Assembly: GCF_018141425.1 (NCBI RefSeq)
Contig: NZ_CP058561.1
Coordinates: 5,518,001 to 5,582,000, forward strand
From: Vallitalea guaymasensis
GTDB taxonomy: Bacteria > Bacillota > Clostridia > Lachnospirales > Vallitaleaceae
DNA length: 64,000 nt
Direction: 5' to 3'
Numbering within the stretch: position 1 is the stretch's first letter; every line of letters starts with the position of its first letter. The notes beneath the pieces are model-generated. The model searched no databases and was not told where the DNA came from. It saw only the letters and a list, made by a program, of their open reading frames with translations. Position numbers and translations under genes: made by a program. Shown in pieces: positions 42,468-52,067 of the stretch.

Positions 42468-43499
42468 CTAATACTTCCCTTTTTCCTTAACAGTATTCAC
42501 AAAAGCTCTGATATTAGCTTCTGATGTGATATCTGGTAAAGCACATCCTGCCCCAATTATTATATTACCGTCTTTAAAAATCTCAAGAACATTTTCAGTT
42601 TCTCTAATTACTGTACTGGTATTACCAAAAGCAAAAACTCCTGATGGATCAATCGGTCCAGACATAACCGATTTACCTTTTAATATATCATGTGCCCTTG
42701 TTTTATTTGTTTTATAATCAACCTCGATACCAGCAAATCTTACATCAGCCACATCAGGTAAAATATTATCAAGATTACCACATATATGACATATACATTT
42801 TGTCTTATCATCCATTAGGTCATTTCTAAGCTTTCTATGATATGGATTAGCATAAGTCATATACATATCCCTAGAAATCAAATCGGGACCACATGAACTG
42901 TCACCAAAACTTGTAATATCTGCTCCAGCATCTTTGATTAGCTTATGAAAAGTCAAATGCACATCATAACATTTATCAATCAACTTAATTATGTACTCTT
43001 GTCTGTCTTCATCCATCAAATCCATAAGGAAACTTTCCATACCATAGATTAACATGGCTAGACTATAAGGTCCTTGGTCAGCATTTCCTCGTATAAGTAT
43101 TTCACCACCAACTTGTTTTCTCATAAGTCTTATAGCCTCAAGATATATCTGTACCCTTTCATCAGCTATCAACCTTTCAGGAGTAACCTTAGCAAAGATC
43201 TCATTGAAATCCTTACCCGCTGGTCCAATCACTCTTGCTGGTTCATCGTCAGGAAAATCAACTAATGCTCCCATAGCATGAGCCTCAATAGCAGTATCTA
43301 TGTCTGTCAAAATACCATCCAATCCGTATTTAATGGCCGCATCAACAAATACCTTTGATATTACTCTAGGGTCTGATCTAAATTCTTTCATGGTATATCC
43401 AAACTCTTTGGATGCTGACATAAAATTATGCAACATCATCGGAACCCTATCAGGCTTTTCACCATTGAGAACTTTCATAATTCTCTCATATCCGTTCAT
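42468..43499 (-). CDS. Uroporphyrinogen decarboxylase (URO-D) family protein, probable cobamide-dependent-type methyltransferase
   Basis: 343 residues, one URO-D TIM barrel. The N-terminus (GEKPDRVPMMLHNFMSASKEFG) and the zinc-type motif CHICGN with a later IIGAGCALP cysteine fit the MtaA/MtbA/CmuA branch, whose members move methyl groups between corrinoid proteins and thiols. True haem-pathway HemE lacks these cysteines. No corrinoid protein or other methyltransferase gene is in the window. GGAGGAA precedes the ATG, which is 2 bp after the response-regulator stop. It is the last gene of the ABC-transporter/two-component operon, so its substrate may be what the transporter imports. Confidence 0.85.
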   Translation of the reverse strand: MNGYERIMKVLNGEKPDRVPMMLHNFMSASKEFGYTMKEFRSDPRVISKVFVDAAIKYGLDGILTDIDTAIEAHAMGALVDFPDDEPARVIGPAGKDFNEIFAKVTPERLIADERVQIYLEAIRLMRKQVGGEILIRGNADQGPYSLAMLIYGMESFLMDLMDEDRQEYIIKLIDKCYDVHLTFHKLIKDAGADITSFGDSSCGPDLISRDMYMTYANPYHRKLRNDLMDDKTKCICHICGNLDNILPDVADVRFAGIEVDYKTNKTRAHDILKGKSVMSGPIDPSGVFAFGNTSTVIRETENVLEIFKDGNIIIGAGCALPDITSEANIRAFVNTVKEKGKY

Positions 43500-43501
43500 A
43501 T

Positions 43502-45082
43502 CTATTCCTCCGTGTTTTTCTCATATTGCATATTTTTGTATTCTGTAGGAGTTATTCCGACTATCTTTCTAAATATCTTAGAAAAATAATTCTGGGTATT
43601 GAATCCTGTTTTATATGTTATTTCCTTGATATTATATTGACTATTAGAAAGCATTTCCTTCGCTTTATTGATACGTGTCTCTGCAACTATATCCGTATAA
43701 TTCTTGTTAGTATGCTTTTTAAGTATTTTACTTAGATAATAAGGACTAATCTTCAGTTTTTCCGCTACATAATCCAAAGTAATATTCTCGGCATAATTAT
43801 TATTAATAAATTCTATAGCTTCTAAAACTATAGTCTTGGAGCTTGTGACATTCTTAGTATCATTAATTTTAACAATATAGTTCTGCATACGAATAATCAT
43901 CCAATACCTTAATTCCTTAGCATGCGATAGTTCAGTTATCTCTTCCAATATAGACGTTAGTTCATAACTTACTTCCTTATTCCCTATAATATCTGTCAGA
44001 TTTTTATCCAATAAAACCATTAATTTATATACTTTATCTTTTATTGATGTTTCATTACTTTGATATGTTGAAGATAATTCACCTAAAAATGTATCAACCA
44101 TTTTTATTGTAGATTTAATATTTCCCTTGCAAATGTTATCGTAGAATTTTATTGACCAATCATTAATATCTATTTTATTTGTTACTATACTCTTATCTAT
44201 ACTATCATAATGAATATAATCTTTATCCAGTGTTTCTGCTGTTCTCAATGCTTCTACAGCTTCAATATAAGATTCTTTTAGACCTTCACTGGTATAATGG
44301 ACATTACCTGTGCCTATTACAAGCTTCCTCATGTCACTACCATCCATAGTATTTTTAATATACATAGCAACTTCATTAATATATTTCTCTTTTTCATTTT
44401 CATTTTCGTAATCAGAACATGGGATAAAGAATATAATCATACTGTTTATATGAGCACCAATGCTTTTGATACCAATGCCTAATAGGCTCTTTCTTATTCT
44501 ATTAACCATCATTTCACTTATGGTTTTCCCAATTACAGCCATACAAAATCCACTGCTCAGATTTACTTCAAAGAACCCTAGAAGTTTATTAAGCTCTTTA
44601 TCATTACAACCAGATATAATGGTATAAACAGTGTCATTTTCTACAATAGGTTTTATAGCTTCTACTCTATTTTGCAAAACAGTATTAACATTTCTTTTAT
44701 CATGTTCATTATCCAGTTTATTGATAATATTCTTGATAGAATCAACTAGAACATTTATCTTTGCAGGTTTTACTATAAAATCTTCTGCTCCAAGCTTCAA
44801 TGCTTGTTGGGCATATTCAAATTCATTATATGAAGATAGTATTAAAAACTTAACGAAAGGAAGTTTTTTCTTGATCTCTTTGATAGCATCAAGTCCTGTA
44901 AGTCCAGGCATCTTTATATCCATGACAATTATATCAGGTTTGATTTTTGTACTAAGTTCAATAGCATCAAATCCATTAGAAGCCTTACCTGCCAAAATCA
45001 AATCTGTAATATTGTTTTTTATAACAAGCGCAAATGCTTCTCTTTCAATTGGTTCATCATCAACAATCATAATCTTATACAT
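43502..45082 (-). CDS. YesN-type response regulator with AraC DNA-binding domain
   Basis: 527 residues. Receiver domain at about 1-120 (MYKIMIVDDEPIEREAF, phospho-acceptor Asp in KPDIIVMDIKMPGLTG, LKLGAEDFIVKPAK). A linker of about 270 residues is followed by an AraC-type double helix-turn-helix at the C-terminus (ITLDYVAEKLKISPYYLSKILKK, NIKEITYKTGFNTQNYFSKIF). The ATG at 45082 has GGAGGAA upstream and starts exactly at the receiver domain; a longer frame to 45142 is inside the kinase gene. It overlaps the histidine kinase end by 16 bp. Probable target is the operon's own upstream repeats. Confidence 0.92.
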   Translation of the reverse strand: MYKIMIVDDEPIEREAFALVIKNNITDLILAGKASNGFDAIELSTKIKPDIIVMDIKMPGLTGLDAIKEIKKKLPFVKFLILSSYNEFEYAQQALKLGAEDFIVKPAKINVLVDSIKNIINKLDNEHDKRNVNTVLQNRVEAIKPIVENDTVYTIISGCNDKELNKLLGFFEVNLSSGFCMAVIGKTISEMMVNRIRKSLLGIGIKSIGAHINSMIIFFIPCSDYENENEKEKYINEVAMYIKNTMDGSDMRKLVIGTGNVHYTSEGLKESYIEAVEALRTAETLDKDYIHYDSIDKSIVTNKIDINDWSIKFYDNICKGNIKSTIKMVDTFLGELSSTYQSNETSIKDKVYKLMVLLDKNLTDIIGNKEVSYELTSILEEITELSHAKELRYWMIIRMQNYIVKINDTKNVTSSKTIVLEAIEFINNNYAENITLDYVAEKLKISPYYLSKILKKHTNKNYTDIVAETRINKAKEMLSNSQYNIKEITYKTGFNTQNYFSKIFRKIVGITPTEYKNMQYEKNTEE

Positions 45083-46578
45083 GACAATAATTCCTCCGAA
45101 TTTGCAGTTAATGGTAAATTTATTGTAACAACAGTTCCGCACCCAGAACTACTTTCAATATTAAAAACCTTTTTCATGCCAAAAAACATCTCCAGACGTT
45201 TTTTCACATTGATTACTCCAATTCCAGAACTATCCTCATCATCTTTTTCAAAAGATAGAATACTATCTATTTTTTCACTATCAATTCCAATCCCATTATC
45301 TTCAACACTGATACAAATAACATCCTTAACCATAAATATATTAATACTTATCAAGCCATCACTTACCATGTTGTCAACTCCATGTACAATAGCATTCTCA
45401 ACAATGGGTTGAATGATTAGAGCAGGCATTTTCACATTAGGTAAGTCTTTTTCACAATCTAGTTCAAATTTGATTCTTTCACCAAATCGCTTGCGTTGTA
45501 TATATAAATAGTTCTTTAGGCACTGGATTTCACTATTAAGATCAGATACCTTACTACTTTTATCAATATTGTATCTAAGTAATTCTGTAGTAGCTTCCAT
45601 CAATTCACAAGTTTTAGGCGCACTTTCAATATAAGCCATTTTGCTGATGATACTTAGAGTATTAAATAAAAAATGTGGATTCATTTGACTCTGTAGTGCA
45701 CGCAATTCTGTTTCCCTTATTATATGCTGCATCTTTAGATTATCATTTTCTTGTTCCAACAATCGCCCTTGGAGTTTTGCTTTTTCCTGCATTTCTCTAA
45801 CATAATATCCTAGACTTGAAGCCATCTTATTAAAAGCGTTAGCCAATATTTGGATTTCTTCTCCTCCACCTTTGATTTTCGGAATATTGTAATTACCGCG
45901 AAGAATTTTTTTGACACCTCTGACAAGTTGTCCTATAGGCTTGTTGATTCCACGTATAAAAAGAATTGAAAAAACAATACAGAAAATAATTATTATCAAT
46001 ATAATAATTGAAGTAGTATATCTTTGGGTCTGCCAATTAGCCTGTAAAGTTTCCCCACTAGCATTCATCTCATCTATTATTACATTGTAATATTTTATCA
46101 TAGTTCTATTTATTAATTCATTGATATTAACGATTGTTTCATAATGAACAATATTATTTGAAAAACTATCTTCTAGAGCCAAATCTATTTTTTCTTTATA
46201 TGTATCAAGCATATTGGATAACTTTTTATATTCCCATCTAGTATCTTCATCTACTGATGTAGATTGTAGATACTTTATCTTTCTTGAAGCTATAGAAATA
46301 TTAACCAAATATTTATCCAGATCTTCTTTATCCTTGTTATAATAATAGCTTTTAATATGCTCTGTAGATTCATTGATATTACTATAAAAGCTATTTAGTG
46401 CATTGTACTTATTATACAGACTATTATACTCTCCAAAAAATGTTTTAAAATTGATGTTTGCAAGTAAGATACTACCTATTACTAGAATGAATACAATTGT
46501 AACATACAGAATCAATTTATTCTTAATACTATCAAATATCTTTAATCTTGATTTTAGTTTATGTACAATTGCATTCAT
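45067..46578 (-). CDS. YesM-type sensor histidine kinase
   Basis: 503 residues, membrane-bound. First transmembrane helix at about 23-43 (LILYVTIVFILVIGSILL), an extracytoplasmic helical sensor of about 140 residues, second helix (TSIIILIIIIFCIVFSILFI), HAMP linker (GINKPIGQLVRGVKKI), His-kinase domain with the phospho-acceptor in LQSQMNPHFLFNTLS, and an ATPase domain with IIQPIVENAIVHG and SVEDNGIGID. The inner ATG at 46578 has GAGG at eight bases and is preferred over GTG or ATG codons six to nine bases upstream. In this operon it probably senses the transporter's ligand through the binding protein. Confidence 0.92.
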   Translation of the reverse strand: MNAIVHKLKSRLKIFDSIKNKLILYVTIVFILVIGSILLANINFKTFFGEYNSLYNKYNALNSFYSNINESTEHIKSYYYNKDKEDLDKYLVNISIASRKIKYLQSTSVDEDTRWEYKKLSNMLDTYKEKIDLALEDSFSNNIVHYETIVNINELINRTMIKYYNVIIDEMNASGETLQANWQTQRYTTSIIILIIIIFCIVFSILFIRGINKPIGQLVRGVKKILRGNYNIPKIKGGGEEIQILANAFNKMASSLGYYVREMQEKAKLQGRLLEQENDNLKMQHIIRETELRALQSQMNPHFLFNTLSIISKMAYIESAPKTCELMEATTELLRYNIDKSSKVSDLNSEIQCLKNYLYIQRKRFGERIKFELDCEKDLPNVKMPALIIQPIVENAIVHGVDNMVSDGLISINIFMVKDVICISVEDNGIGIDSEKIDSILSFEKDDEDSSGIGVINVKKRLEMFFGMKKVFNIESSSGCGTVVTINLPLTANSEELLSCIRL

Positions 46579-46643
46579 GTCCATCACCTCAAATATTGTT
46601 TTAAGATAATTATAAGTCTATTGCTTATATCTAAGTCTATATA

Positions 46644-47633
46644 TTATTTAAGATCAACTTTTTCTCTAAGAGCATCACCATATGTATCTACGTTTTCTTT
46701 AGTCACTATTATAGTACCAGCATCATTATGTACATTCTCTGGTGTCTTACCTTCTGTTACATGTTGATATAACCAATAGGTTGCTTGGTATCCATAATTA
46801 TAAAATGAAGTTACTATAGTTCCATCAATCTCACCAGTTTTGACAAGGTCAAGGGTTTCTTCAACATCATCAACACCAAATACAGCCACTTTGTCTGAGA
46901 GCTCCATCTCTTGTACGACTTTAGCACATGCTGGTCCTGCTTCCGCCGCTAGATTAATGGCTACATTGATTTCTGGATATGCCTTGAATGTATTTTGCCA
47001 TTCTGTTGTTGCTTTCATTTTATCTGATTTGGATTCTGCTCTATTAACTATACTATATCCTCCAGGATGGTTTTCAAATACTTTTTCTATAGCACTAATT
47101 TGATCTTGTGCTATCTTATAGTTAAGTGCAGCAACCATTACTCCAATATTCAATTTCGTATCTTTACCATATTTCTTTTGGGCAGCTTCTAATAGAAGTT
47201 CAGCTTGACGAGTCTCGTCCTTACCAAAATATGCTAACTTCTCAGCATCAGGAACATCTGAATCTACAATCAGTACTGGTATTCCTGCTTCTTCTGCTAG
47301 TTTTAGAGGTCCTGTAGGTACTAGACCTTGTGTTATTATTGCATCAGCTTTCTGTGCAATGGCTGTTTCAATAAGTTTTGCCATCTCTTCTGGTGATATG
47401 TTTTGTGGTCCTACCCAGTCACCTCTTATTCCAAGCTCTTCAACTGCCGCATCGAATCCCTCTTTAGCTATAAGCCAAATTGGATGTGCTAATAATGGAG
47501 ACACATAAACAAAGAAAAGTTCATTGTCATTCTTATCTTCCTCTTTAGATGTTGTTTCTGACTTTTTACTACAACCACCCATCATTGCAACTATCATAGT
47601 CAACGATAATATTAACGCTAAAAATCTTTTCAT
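46644..47633 (-). CDS. Sugar-type ABC transporter substrate-binding lipoprotein (RbsB family)
   Basis: 329 residues. A lipoprotein signal peptide ends in AMMGGC, followed by a Lys/Glu/Ser-rich linker. The two-lobed periplasmic-binding fold of the ribose/galactose class is evident: FFVYVSPLLAHPIWLIAKEGF, IAQKADAIITQGLVP, GIPVLIVDSDVPD, KVAVFGVDDVEETLDLVKTGEI and IDGTIVTSFYNYGYQ. The ligand cannot be told from sequence. The ribosome binding site is AAAGGAGAA. It sits between the ATPase gene and the sensor kinase. Confidence 0.91.
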   Translation of the reverse strand: MKRFLALILSLTMIVAMMGGCSKKSETTSKEEDKNDNELFFVYVSPLLAHPIWLIAKEGFDAAVEELGIRGDWVGPQNISPEEMAKLIETAIAQKADAIITQGLVPTGPLKLAEEAGIPVLIVDSDVPDAEKLAYFGKDETRQAELLLEAAQKKYGKDTKLNIGVMVAALNYKIAQDQISAIEKVFENHPGGYSIVNRAESKSDKMKATTEWQNTFKAYPEINVAINLAAEAGPACAKVVQEMELSDKVAVFGVDDVEETLDLVKTGEIDGTIVTSFYNYGYQATYWLYQHVTEGKTPENVHNDAGTIIVTKENVDTYGDALREKVDLK

Positions 47634-47690
47634 AATTAAATTCTCCTTTGCTTTTATATTATAGCATGGATATGCTATTTTTAGAATATA

Positions 47691-49214
47691 TTAAGTATTG
47701 GAAGCAGATCTCAATATCCTTACTTCGCTCAACTCTTTCTTAGGTATATCCTCCATGACTCTACCATTTGCTAGTACTATAACTCTGTCACATATCTCTA
47801 TGAGCTCTGGTAATTCTGATGATATCATCACTATGCTAATACCTTTTTTAGCCAAGTCACCAATAAGCTTATATATTTCAGATTTGGTACCTACATCTAT
47901 TCCTCGTGTAGGTTCATCAAGAAATAGAACTTTCAGATTGGTAATTAGCCATTTTGCCAATATAACCTTTTGCTGGTTACCTCCTGATAATGAAGTTATT
48001 AGAGTATCCATATTAGGAGCTTTCACTTGTAGTGCATCATAGTAGGATTTAGCCTTCTTGTTTTCCTCACTTTTATCTATGAATAATTTTTTGACCAACT
48101 TATCTATAATAGTTAAGGTCATATTCTCTTTGATACTCATTGAATATATAAAGCCATTTTTCTTTCTATCTTCTGTCAGCAATCCTATTCCATATGATTT
48201 GGCATCCCAAGGATTCTTAATATTGATTTCTTTATCTTCCATAAAGACTTTCCCTTGAATCTTAGGGATTACACCAAATATTGCATTAATCAATTCTGAC
48301 CTTCCTGCTCCTACCAGTCCTCCAAGTCCTACAATTTCTCCTTTTTTCAAGGTAAAACTTACATCCTCAATAATATTTTTACCATAAGCATAAGGGTGAG
48401 GTACTTTAAAATTCTCTACTCTCATAATTTCTTCCCCTATACTCTTTTCAATAGTAGGATACATAACATCCAGTTTTCTGCCTATCATATCACTTATTAT
48501 GTTTTCGCTATTGTAACCTTCACTCTTGAAATATGTATTTATATAACGACCATCTCTCATAACATCTATCCTGTCACACAACTCAAAGACTTCTGCTAAT
48601 TTATGGGAAATATATATACATGATAATCCTTGTTTCTTCAAGGATCTTAATATAACCATAAGGTTTTTCGTTTCGCCCTCAGTAAGAACTGATGTAGGTT
48701 CGTCTAATATCAATATTTTTGGTTTTCTTACTAAGGCTCTTGCTATGCTGACTAATTGCTGCATTGATGGACTGAGACTCCTAACAGTCACGTTGACATC
48801 AATATTGGCTTTTAACATGTCTAGTGCTTCTTTTGCACATTCCTTAGTCTTTTTCCAATCAATAAAGCCTAAATTATTCTTGGGCAAACGTCCAAGCATG
48901 ATATTTTCAGCTACACTCAAATCAAGTTCTAAATTCAATTCTTGATGAATCATAGCAATTCCAGCATTTTCAGAATCATGAGTAGCATAAAATTTACACT
49001 CATCTCCATTACATATAATTGTACCTTCATATTCTTTACATGAATAAGAACCACTTAGAACTTTCATTAGTGTTGATTTACCTGCTCCATTTTCACCCAT
49101 TACAGCTAATATCTCATTACGATAAAGATTTATAGATACATCATCAAGGGCGATTGTGCCTGTAAATCTCTTTGTTATGTTTTTCATTGACAGTACAATA
49201 TCTTGTTGTGACAA
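47691..49214 (-). CDS. Sugar-type ABC transporter ATP-binding protein (RbsA/MglA type, two ATPase domains)
   Basis: 507 residues. First nucleotide-binding domain: Walker A GENGAGKST, a degenerate signature SLSPSMQQLVSIARAL, Walker B ILILDEPTSVL. Second domain: degenerate Walker A GLVGAGRSE, good signature SLSGGNQQKVILAKWL, Walker B VLFLDEPTRGIDVG. This asymmetric pattern is normal for the RbsA family. The start is a TTG at 49214 with AAAGGGG seven or so bases upstream; no ATG is near. It is 17 bp after the permease gene. Confidence 0.93.
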   Translation of the reverse strand: MSQQDIVLSMKNITKRFTGTIALDDVSINLYRNEILAVMGENGAGKSTLMKVLSGSYSCKEYEGTIICNGDECKFYATHDSENAGIAMIHQELNLELDLSVAENIMLGRLPKNNLGFIDWKKTKECAKEALDMLKANIDVNVTVRSLSPSMQQLVSIARALVRKPKILILDEPTSVLTEGETKNLMVILRSLKKQGLSCIYISHKLAEVFELCDRIDVMRDGRYINTYFKSEGYNSENIISDMIGRKLDVMYPTIEKSIGEEIMRVENFKVPHPYAYGKNIIEDVSFTLKKGEIVGLGGLVGAGRSELINAIFGVIPKIQGKVFMEDKEINIKNPWDAKSYGIGLLTEDRKKNGFIYSMSIKENMTLTIIDKLVKKLFIDKSEENKKAKSYYDALQVKAPNMDTLITSLSGGNQQKVILAKWLITNLKVLFLDEPTRGIDVGTKSEIYKLIGDLAKKGISIVMISSELPELIEICDRVIVLANGRVMEDIPKKELSEVRILRSASNT

Positions 49215-49231
49215 TCAAAACGCCCCTTTCA

Positions 49232-50224
49232 TCACTTTTTAATTGATTTCCTTAACATAGCATTTCTCTTATATTGGTCTAGTAATACAGCAAGAATCAA
49301 TATAACACCTACAACTAGATTTTGCCAATAGACAGAAATCCTCATCAAAGTCAAACTATTAGTTAATATTTCCATGAATAGAGCTCCCACAGTTGCTCCA
49401 ATTATTGAACCCATTCCTCCAAAAGTAGATGTACCTCCAATAATAGATGCACAGATAACAGTTAATTCATATCCTGTACCAGCTGCAGCCTCTGCAGAAC
49501 CTAATCTGGCTGCCATTAAAATCCCAGCAAGTGCTGCCAATGTAGAAGTTATGACGTAAATACTAAAAGTGACTTTCTTAGTATTTATACCAGATATACG
49601 TGCTGCTTCCGTATTCCCTCCAACTGCATATATTGACCGTCCAAATGCAGTTCTTTTCAGTATTAAATGACCTATTACAGCTATTATAAATGCTACATAT
49701 ATAACCAAGGAAATTCCAAGGAACTTAGATTGTTCCAATCTTTGAAAACTTTCAGGTAAAGGATATATAGGAACTCCTTGAGTAATTACAGAAACTAATC
49801 CTCTTGCTACATACTGCATACCTAATGTAACAATAAGTGGAGGAATACCTGCTTTTACAATAATTGCTCCATTGATAGCTCCAATTACAGCCCCTACCGA
49901 TAGTCCAGCTAATATTGCTATTGGAACTGGCATTCCAGCTTTGAATGCTAATCCAGTTACTACCCCTCCTAGGGCTAATACTGAACCTACTGAAAGGTCA
50001 AGACCTGCTGTAATTAATATAAATGTCATACCAACTGTTGTTATTAGAGTAAAACCGGTAGAACGAAATATATTGAATATATTACCTGACGTAAAGAATG
50101 TACCATTAACCATGGTTACAAAAACTGCGTAAATTACTGTAGCAATGATAATGCTGCTTTCTTGCTTTGCTAAGAATGATTGTAAGAAACCTCTCACAGT
50201 TGTGTTTTTATTGCTTTTTAACAT
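49232..50224 (-). CDS. Sugar-type ABC transporter permease (RbsC family)
   Basis: 330 residues with about eight hydrophobic helices. The family blocks FILITAGLDLSVGSVLALGGVV, GAINGAIIVKAGIPPLIVTLG and GRSIYAVGGNTEAARISGI (the EAA-like loop that contacts the ATPase) are intact. The inner ATG at 50224 has AAAGGAGAT seven bases upstream; a frame extending to 50257 has none and overlaps the -10 box. First gene of the operon that continues through ATPase, binding protein, sensor kinase, response regulator and URO-D protein. Confidence 0.92.
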   Translation of the reverse strand: MLKSNKNTTVRGFLQSFLAKQESSIIIATVIYAVFVTMVNGTFFTSGNIFNIFRSTGFTLITTVGMTFILITAGLDLSVGSVLALGGVVTGLAFKAGMPVPIAILAGLSVGAVIGAINGAIIVKAGIPPLIVTLGMQYVARGLVSVITQGVPIYPLPESFQRLEQSKFLGISLVIYVAFIIAVIGHLILKRTAFGRSIYAVGGNTEAARISGINTKKVTFSIYVITSTLAALAGILMAARLGSAEAAAGTGYELTVICASIIGGTSTFGGMGSIIGATVGALFMEILTNSLTLMRISVYWQNLVVGVILILAVLLDQYKRNAMLRKSIKK

Positions 50225-50256
50225 TTTTATCTCCTTTCTCTTTATTTTTCTGTTCA

Positions 50257-50382
50257 ATTATAACATCCAATTATAGAAAACAGCCCTCAATCTTTAGTAA
50301 TATCTTGCATTTTTTGTTACATTTTTGTTGTGTATTTAGATAATATTAGTAATATCTTGTCATGAGCGCAAGATATTACTAA
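50257..50382 (-). promoter_or_regulatory. Operon promoter region with three copies of a 14-bp element
   Basis: TTAGTAATATCTTG occurs at 50294-50307 and 50346-50359, and inverted as CAAGATATTACTAA at 50369-50382. The two direct copies are 52 bp apart, five helical turns. A perfect TATAAT (50262-50257) lies just downstream on the minus strand without a -35 box. This fits an activator-dependent promoter, with the YesN-type regulator encoded in the same operon as the likely binder (inference). The nearer copy sits about 45-57 bp upstream of the probable start. Confidence 0.7.
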
Positions 50383-50457
50383 GCATCATAAAAAGAAGTA
50401 TATTATTTACAATATAGTCCAAAATAATGATATAAATTTAATGAAAGGTTGATGAAT

Positions 50458-50691
50458 TTGCAGAGTCTGAATATTCATGTAGACGGAATAAGGAATGATA
50501 CTGAAAAGCAACATATTAAAAATGCTCTTGAAAAAATAGAAGGTGTTGGAGAAATTACAATAATAATAAACCTCTTAAGTATTGATATCTACTTAAGAGG
50601 TTATCTCTTTTACACTTATATTTACTTGTCAAATAAATTACTTATTCTATACCAGATATCAAAACCAGCCTCTTTTCCATATTTGCTGTAA
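50458..50691 (+). pseudogene. Truncated HMA-like (heavy-metal-associated) small ORF
   Basis: A TTG at 50458 with AAAGG about nine bases upstream starts MQSLNIHVDGIRNDTEKQH, then IKNALEKIEGVGEITI. This follows the beta-alpha-beta half of the HMA fold but lacks the CxxC metal site. After about 38 codons it runs into a terminator hairpin and then into the opposite gene's 3' end, so the remaining frame is not meaningful. Likely a gene remnant; a short true peptide cannot be excluded. Confidence 0.4.
50569..50602. terminator. Terminator for the GH18-like gene (and the HMA-like ORF)
   Basis: AACCTCTTAAGTA pairs perfectly with TACTTAAGAGGTT (13 bp, 8-base loop). It lies 20 bp after the stop of the minus-strand GH18-like gene. 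Confidence 0.8.
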
Positions 50692-51992
50692 TAGTTAGGA
50701 ACAGTTCCTAATCTCCATAAGGAAATTCCACCTAGGTTATAATCACTAGCTAATTTAATCTTAGCAAATACACTATCCCAGTTTTCATACCAAATATAGT
50801 TTTTCTCTTTTTTATCATTAATGTATATCAGATATGGGTTATCATATAATTTATTATAAAATAGCAAATCTTCTTTTTTAACCTTATTATCCAATTCCTT
50901 ACAAATACGGTCATAAATTAGATTGTAAGATGGTGAGGACATTACCCTTCTATATGTATTATCTTTATTGCTGATCCATTGAGAACTACCGAAACTAATC
51001 TGTAATACTATTTTATCCTTATATTTATCTCCTACTTTTTCTACCAATGTCTTTATATCTTGTTCTATAAGAGCAATTGGACTAACTGGACTTTTAATTA
51101 TATCACTATAGGTACTTTGTCTAACTTTAATATCGAAATCATGTTCCATAAGTATTACATAATTAACTATTTCCAGAATTTCTTTGTACTTGTAATAACT
51201 ATAGTATTTAACCGATGGTATGGCTACATAAATTGTTTTATCCTTGCCAAGTTTGGTCCTTAATTTTTTAAGGAAAGTTATAAATGAATCTTGATCTTCT
51301 TTGTTAACAGTTTCAAAGTCGATTGTCACCCCATCAAATGCTAATTTTTTATATACATTATTTTTGCCATTGACTGTATCAGCTATTTGACTAATTATAT
51401 TATCCATATCTTTGAAAATAGCTTTGAAATAATCGTTTCTATTGCTACTATCATCAGCAAATATCATTAACTGCTTAGGTATATCATTTGCCTTATGAAG
51501 TGTCTCATCATAAGCATTTGGAATACGAAAATCTCTACCGTCAAAGGTTAATTCTACCCCATCACCAACTTGATCTATCCTACTCCATCCAAAAGATAGA
51601 GAGTCAAAATTTGAAAGTGTCTTGCCTCTGCGTAATTCCTCAAACTGATCATATGAATTTAAGGCATAGAAACCATGTAGTAAAAATCCATCTTTCAATG
51701 TAAAATCTTGTTCTTTGTTTTCATCAGATATTTTAATTGTTTGACCCTTAGTTATTATATTTTTACCTAATATACGTGCTATATCCTGAATTGGTAAAAA
51801 TAATTTATTATCATATTCAATGCTAGGTATCTCTTCGCTTTTATCTTCATCTTCAGTAGATATGGTATATGTTTCTATAAATTCTTCTATTGACCCAGAC
51901 AAACCCTTTGCATTAGAAGAAATGCTTACTGGAATTAAGCACGTAACTAATAAAATAGTTAAAATAATCCTTAAACCTCTTTTTTTAATCAT
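50622..51992 (-). CDS. Secreted GH18-family-like protein with an N-terminal copper amine oxidase-like domain
   Basis: 456 residues. Signal peptide (IILTILLVTCLIPVSISSNA), then a short stalk domain like the copper amine oxidase N-terminal repeat (KLFLPIQDIARILGKNI, about residues 60-95), then a GH18-type barrel with LAFDGVTIDFE. The catalytic Glu is kept; the second Asp of DGxDxDxE is Thr, as in several YaaH/SleL-type spore germination hydrolases which have Asn there. GISLWRLGTVPNYYSKYG is typical for the barrel end. Probable peptidoglycan or spore-cortex glycosidase. AAAGGGGAG precedes the ATG. Confidence 0.8.
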   Translation of the reverse strand: MIKKRGLRIILTILLVTCLIPVSISSNAKGLSGSIEEFIETYTISTEDEDKSEEIPSIEYDNKLFLPIQDIARILGKNIITKGQTIKISDENKEQDFTLKDGFLLHGFYALNSYDQFEELRRGKTLSNFDSLSFGWSRIDQVGDGVELTFDGRDFRIPNAYDETLHKANDIPKQLMIFADDSSNRNDYFKAIFKDMDNIISQIADTVNGKNNVYKKLAFDGVTIDFETVNKEDQDSFITFLKKLRTKLGKDKTIYVAIPSVKYYSYYKYKEILEIVNYVILMEHDFDIKVRQSTYSDIIKSPVSPIALIEQDIKTLVEKVGDKYKDKIVLQISFGSSQWISNKDNTYRRVMSSPSYNLIYDRICKELDNKVKKEDLLFYNKLYDNPYLIYINDKKEKNYIWYENWDSVFAKIKLASDYNLGGISLWRLGTVPNYYSKYGKEAGFDIWYRISNLFDK

Positions 51993-52067
51993 AATTTATG
52001 TTACTCCCCTTTTCTATTGTAATTAACTCAACTTTCCCACTTTCAATTTCATGCAGTCATATTATAT

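Noticed and set aside
44631-45128. 165-residue plus-strand ORF
   Set aside because: Antisense to the receiver domain of the response regulator; Ser/Ile-rich shadow.
45083-45142. Longer start for the YesN-type response regulator
   Set aside because: It would overlap the kinase gene further and add 20 residues before the receiver domain; GGAGGAA points to 45082.
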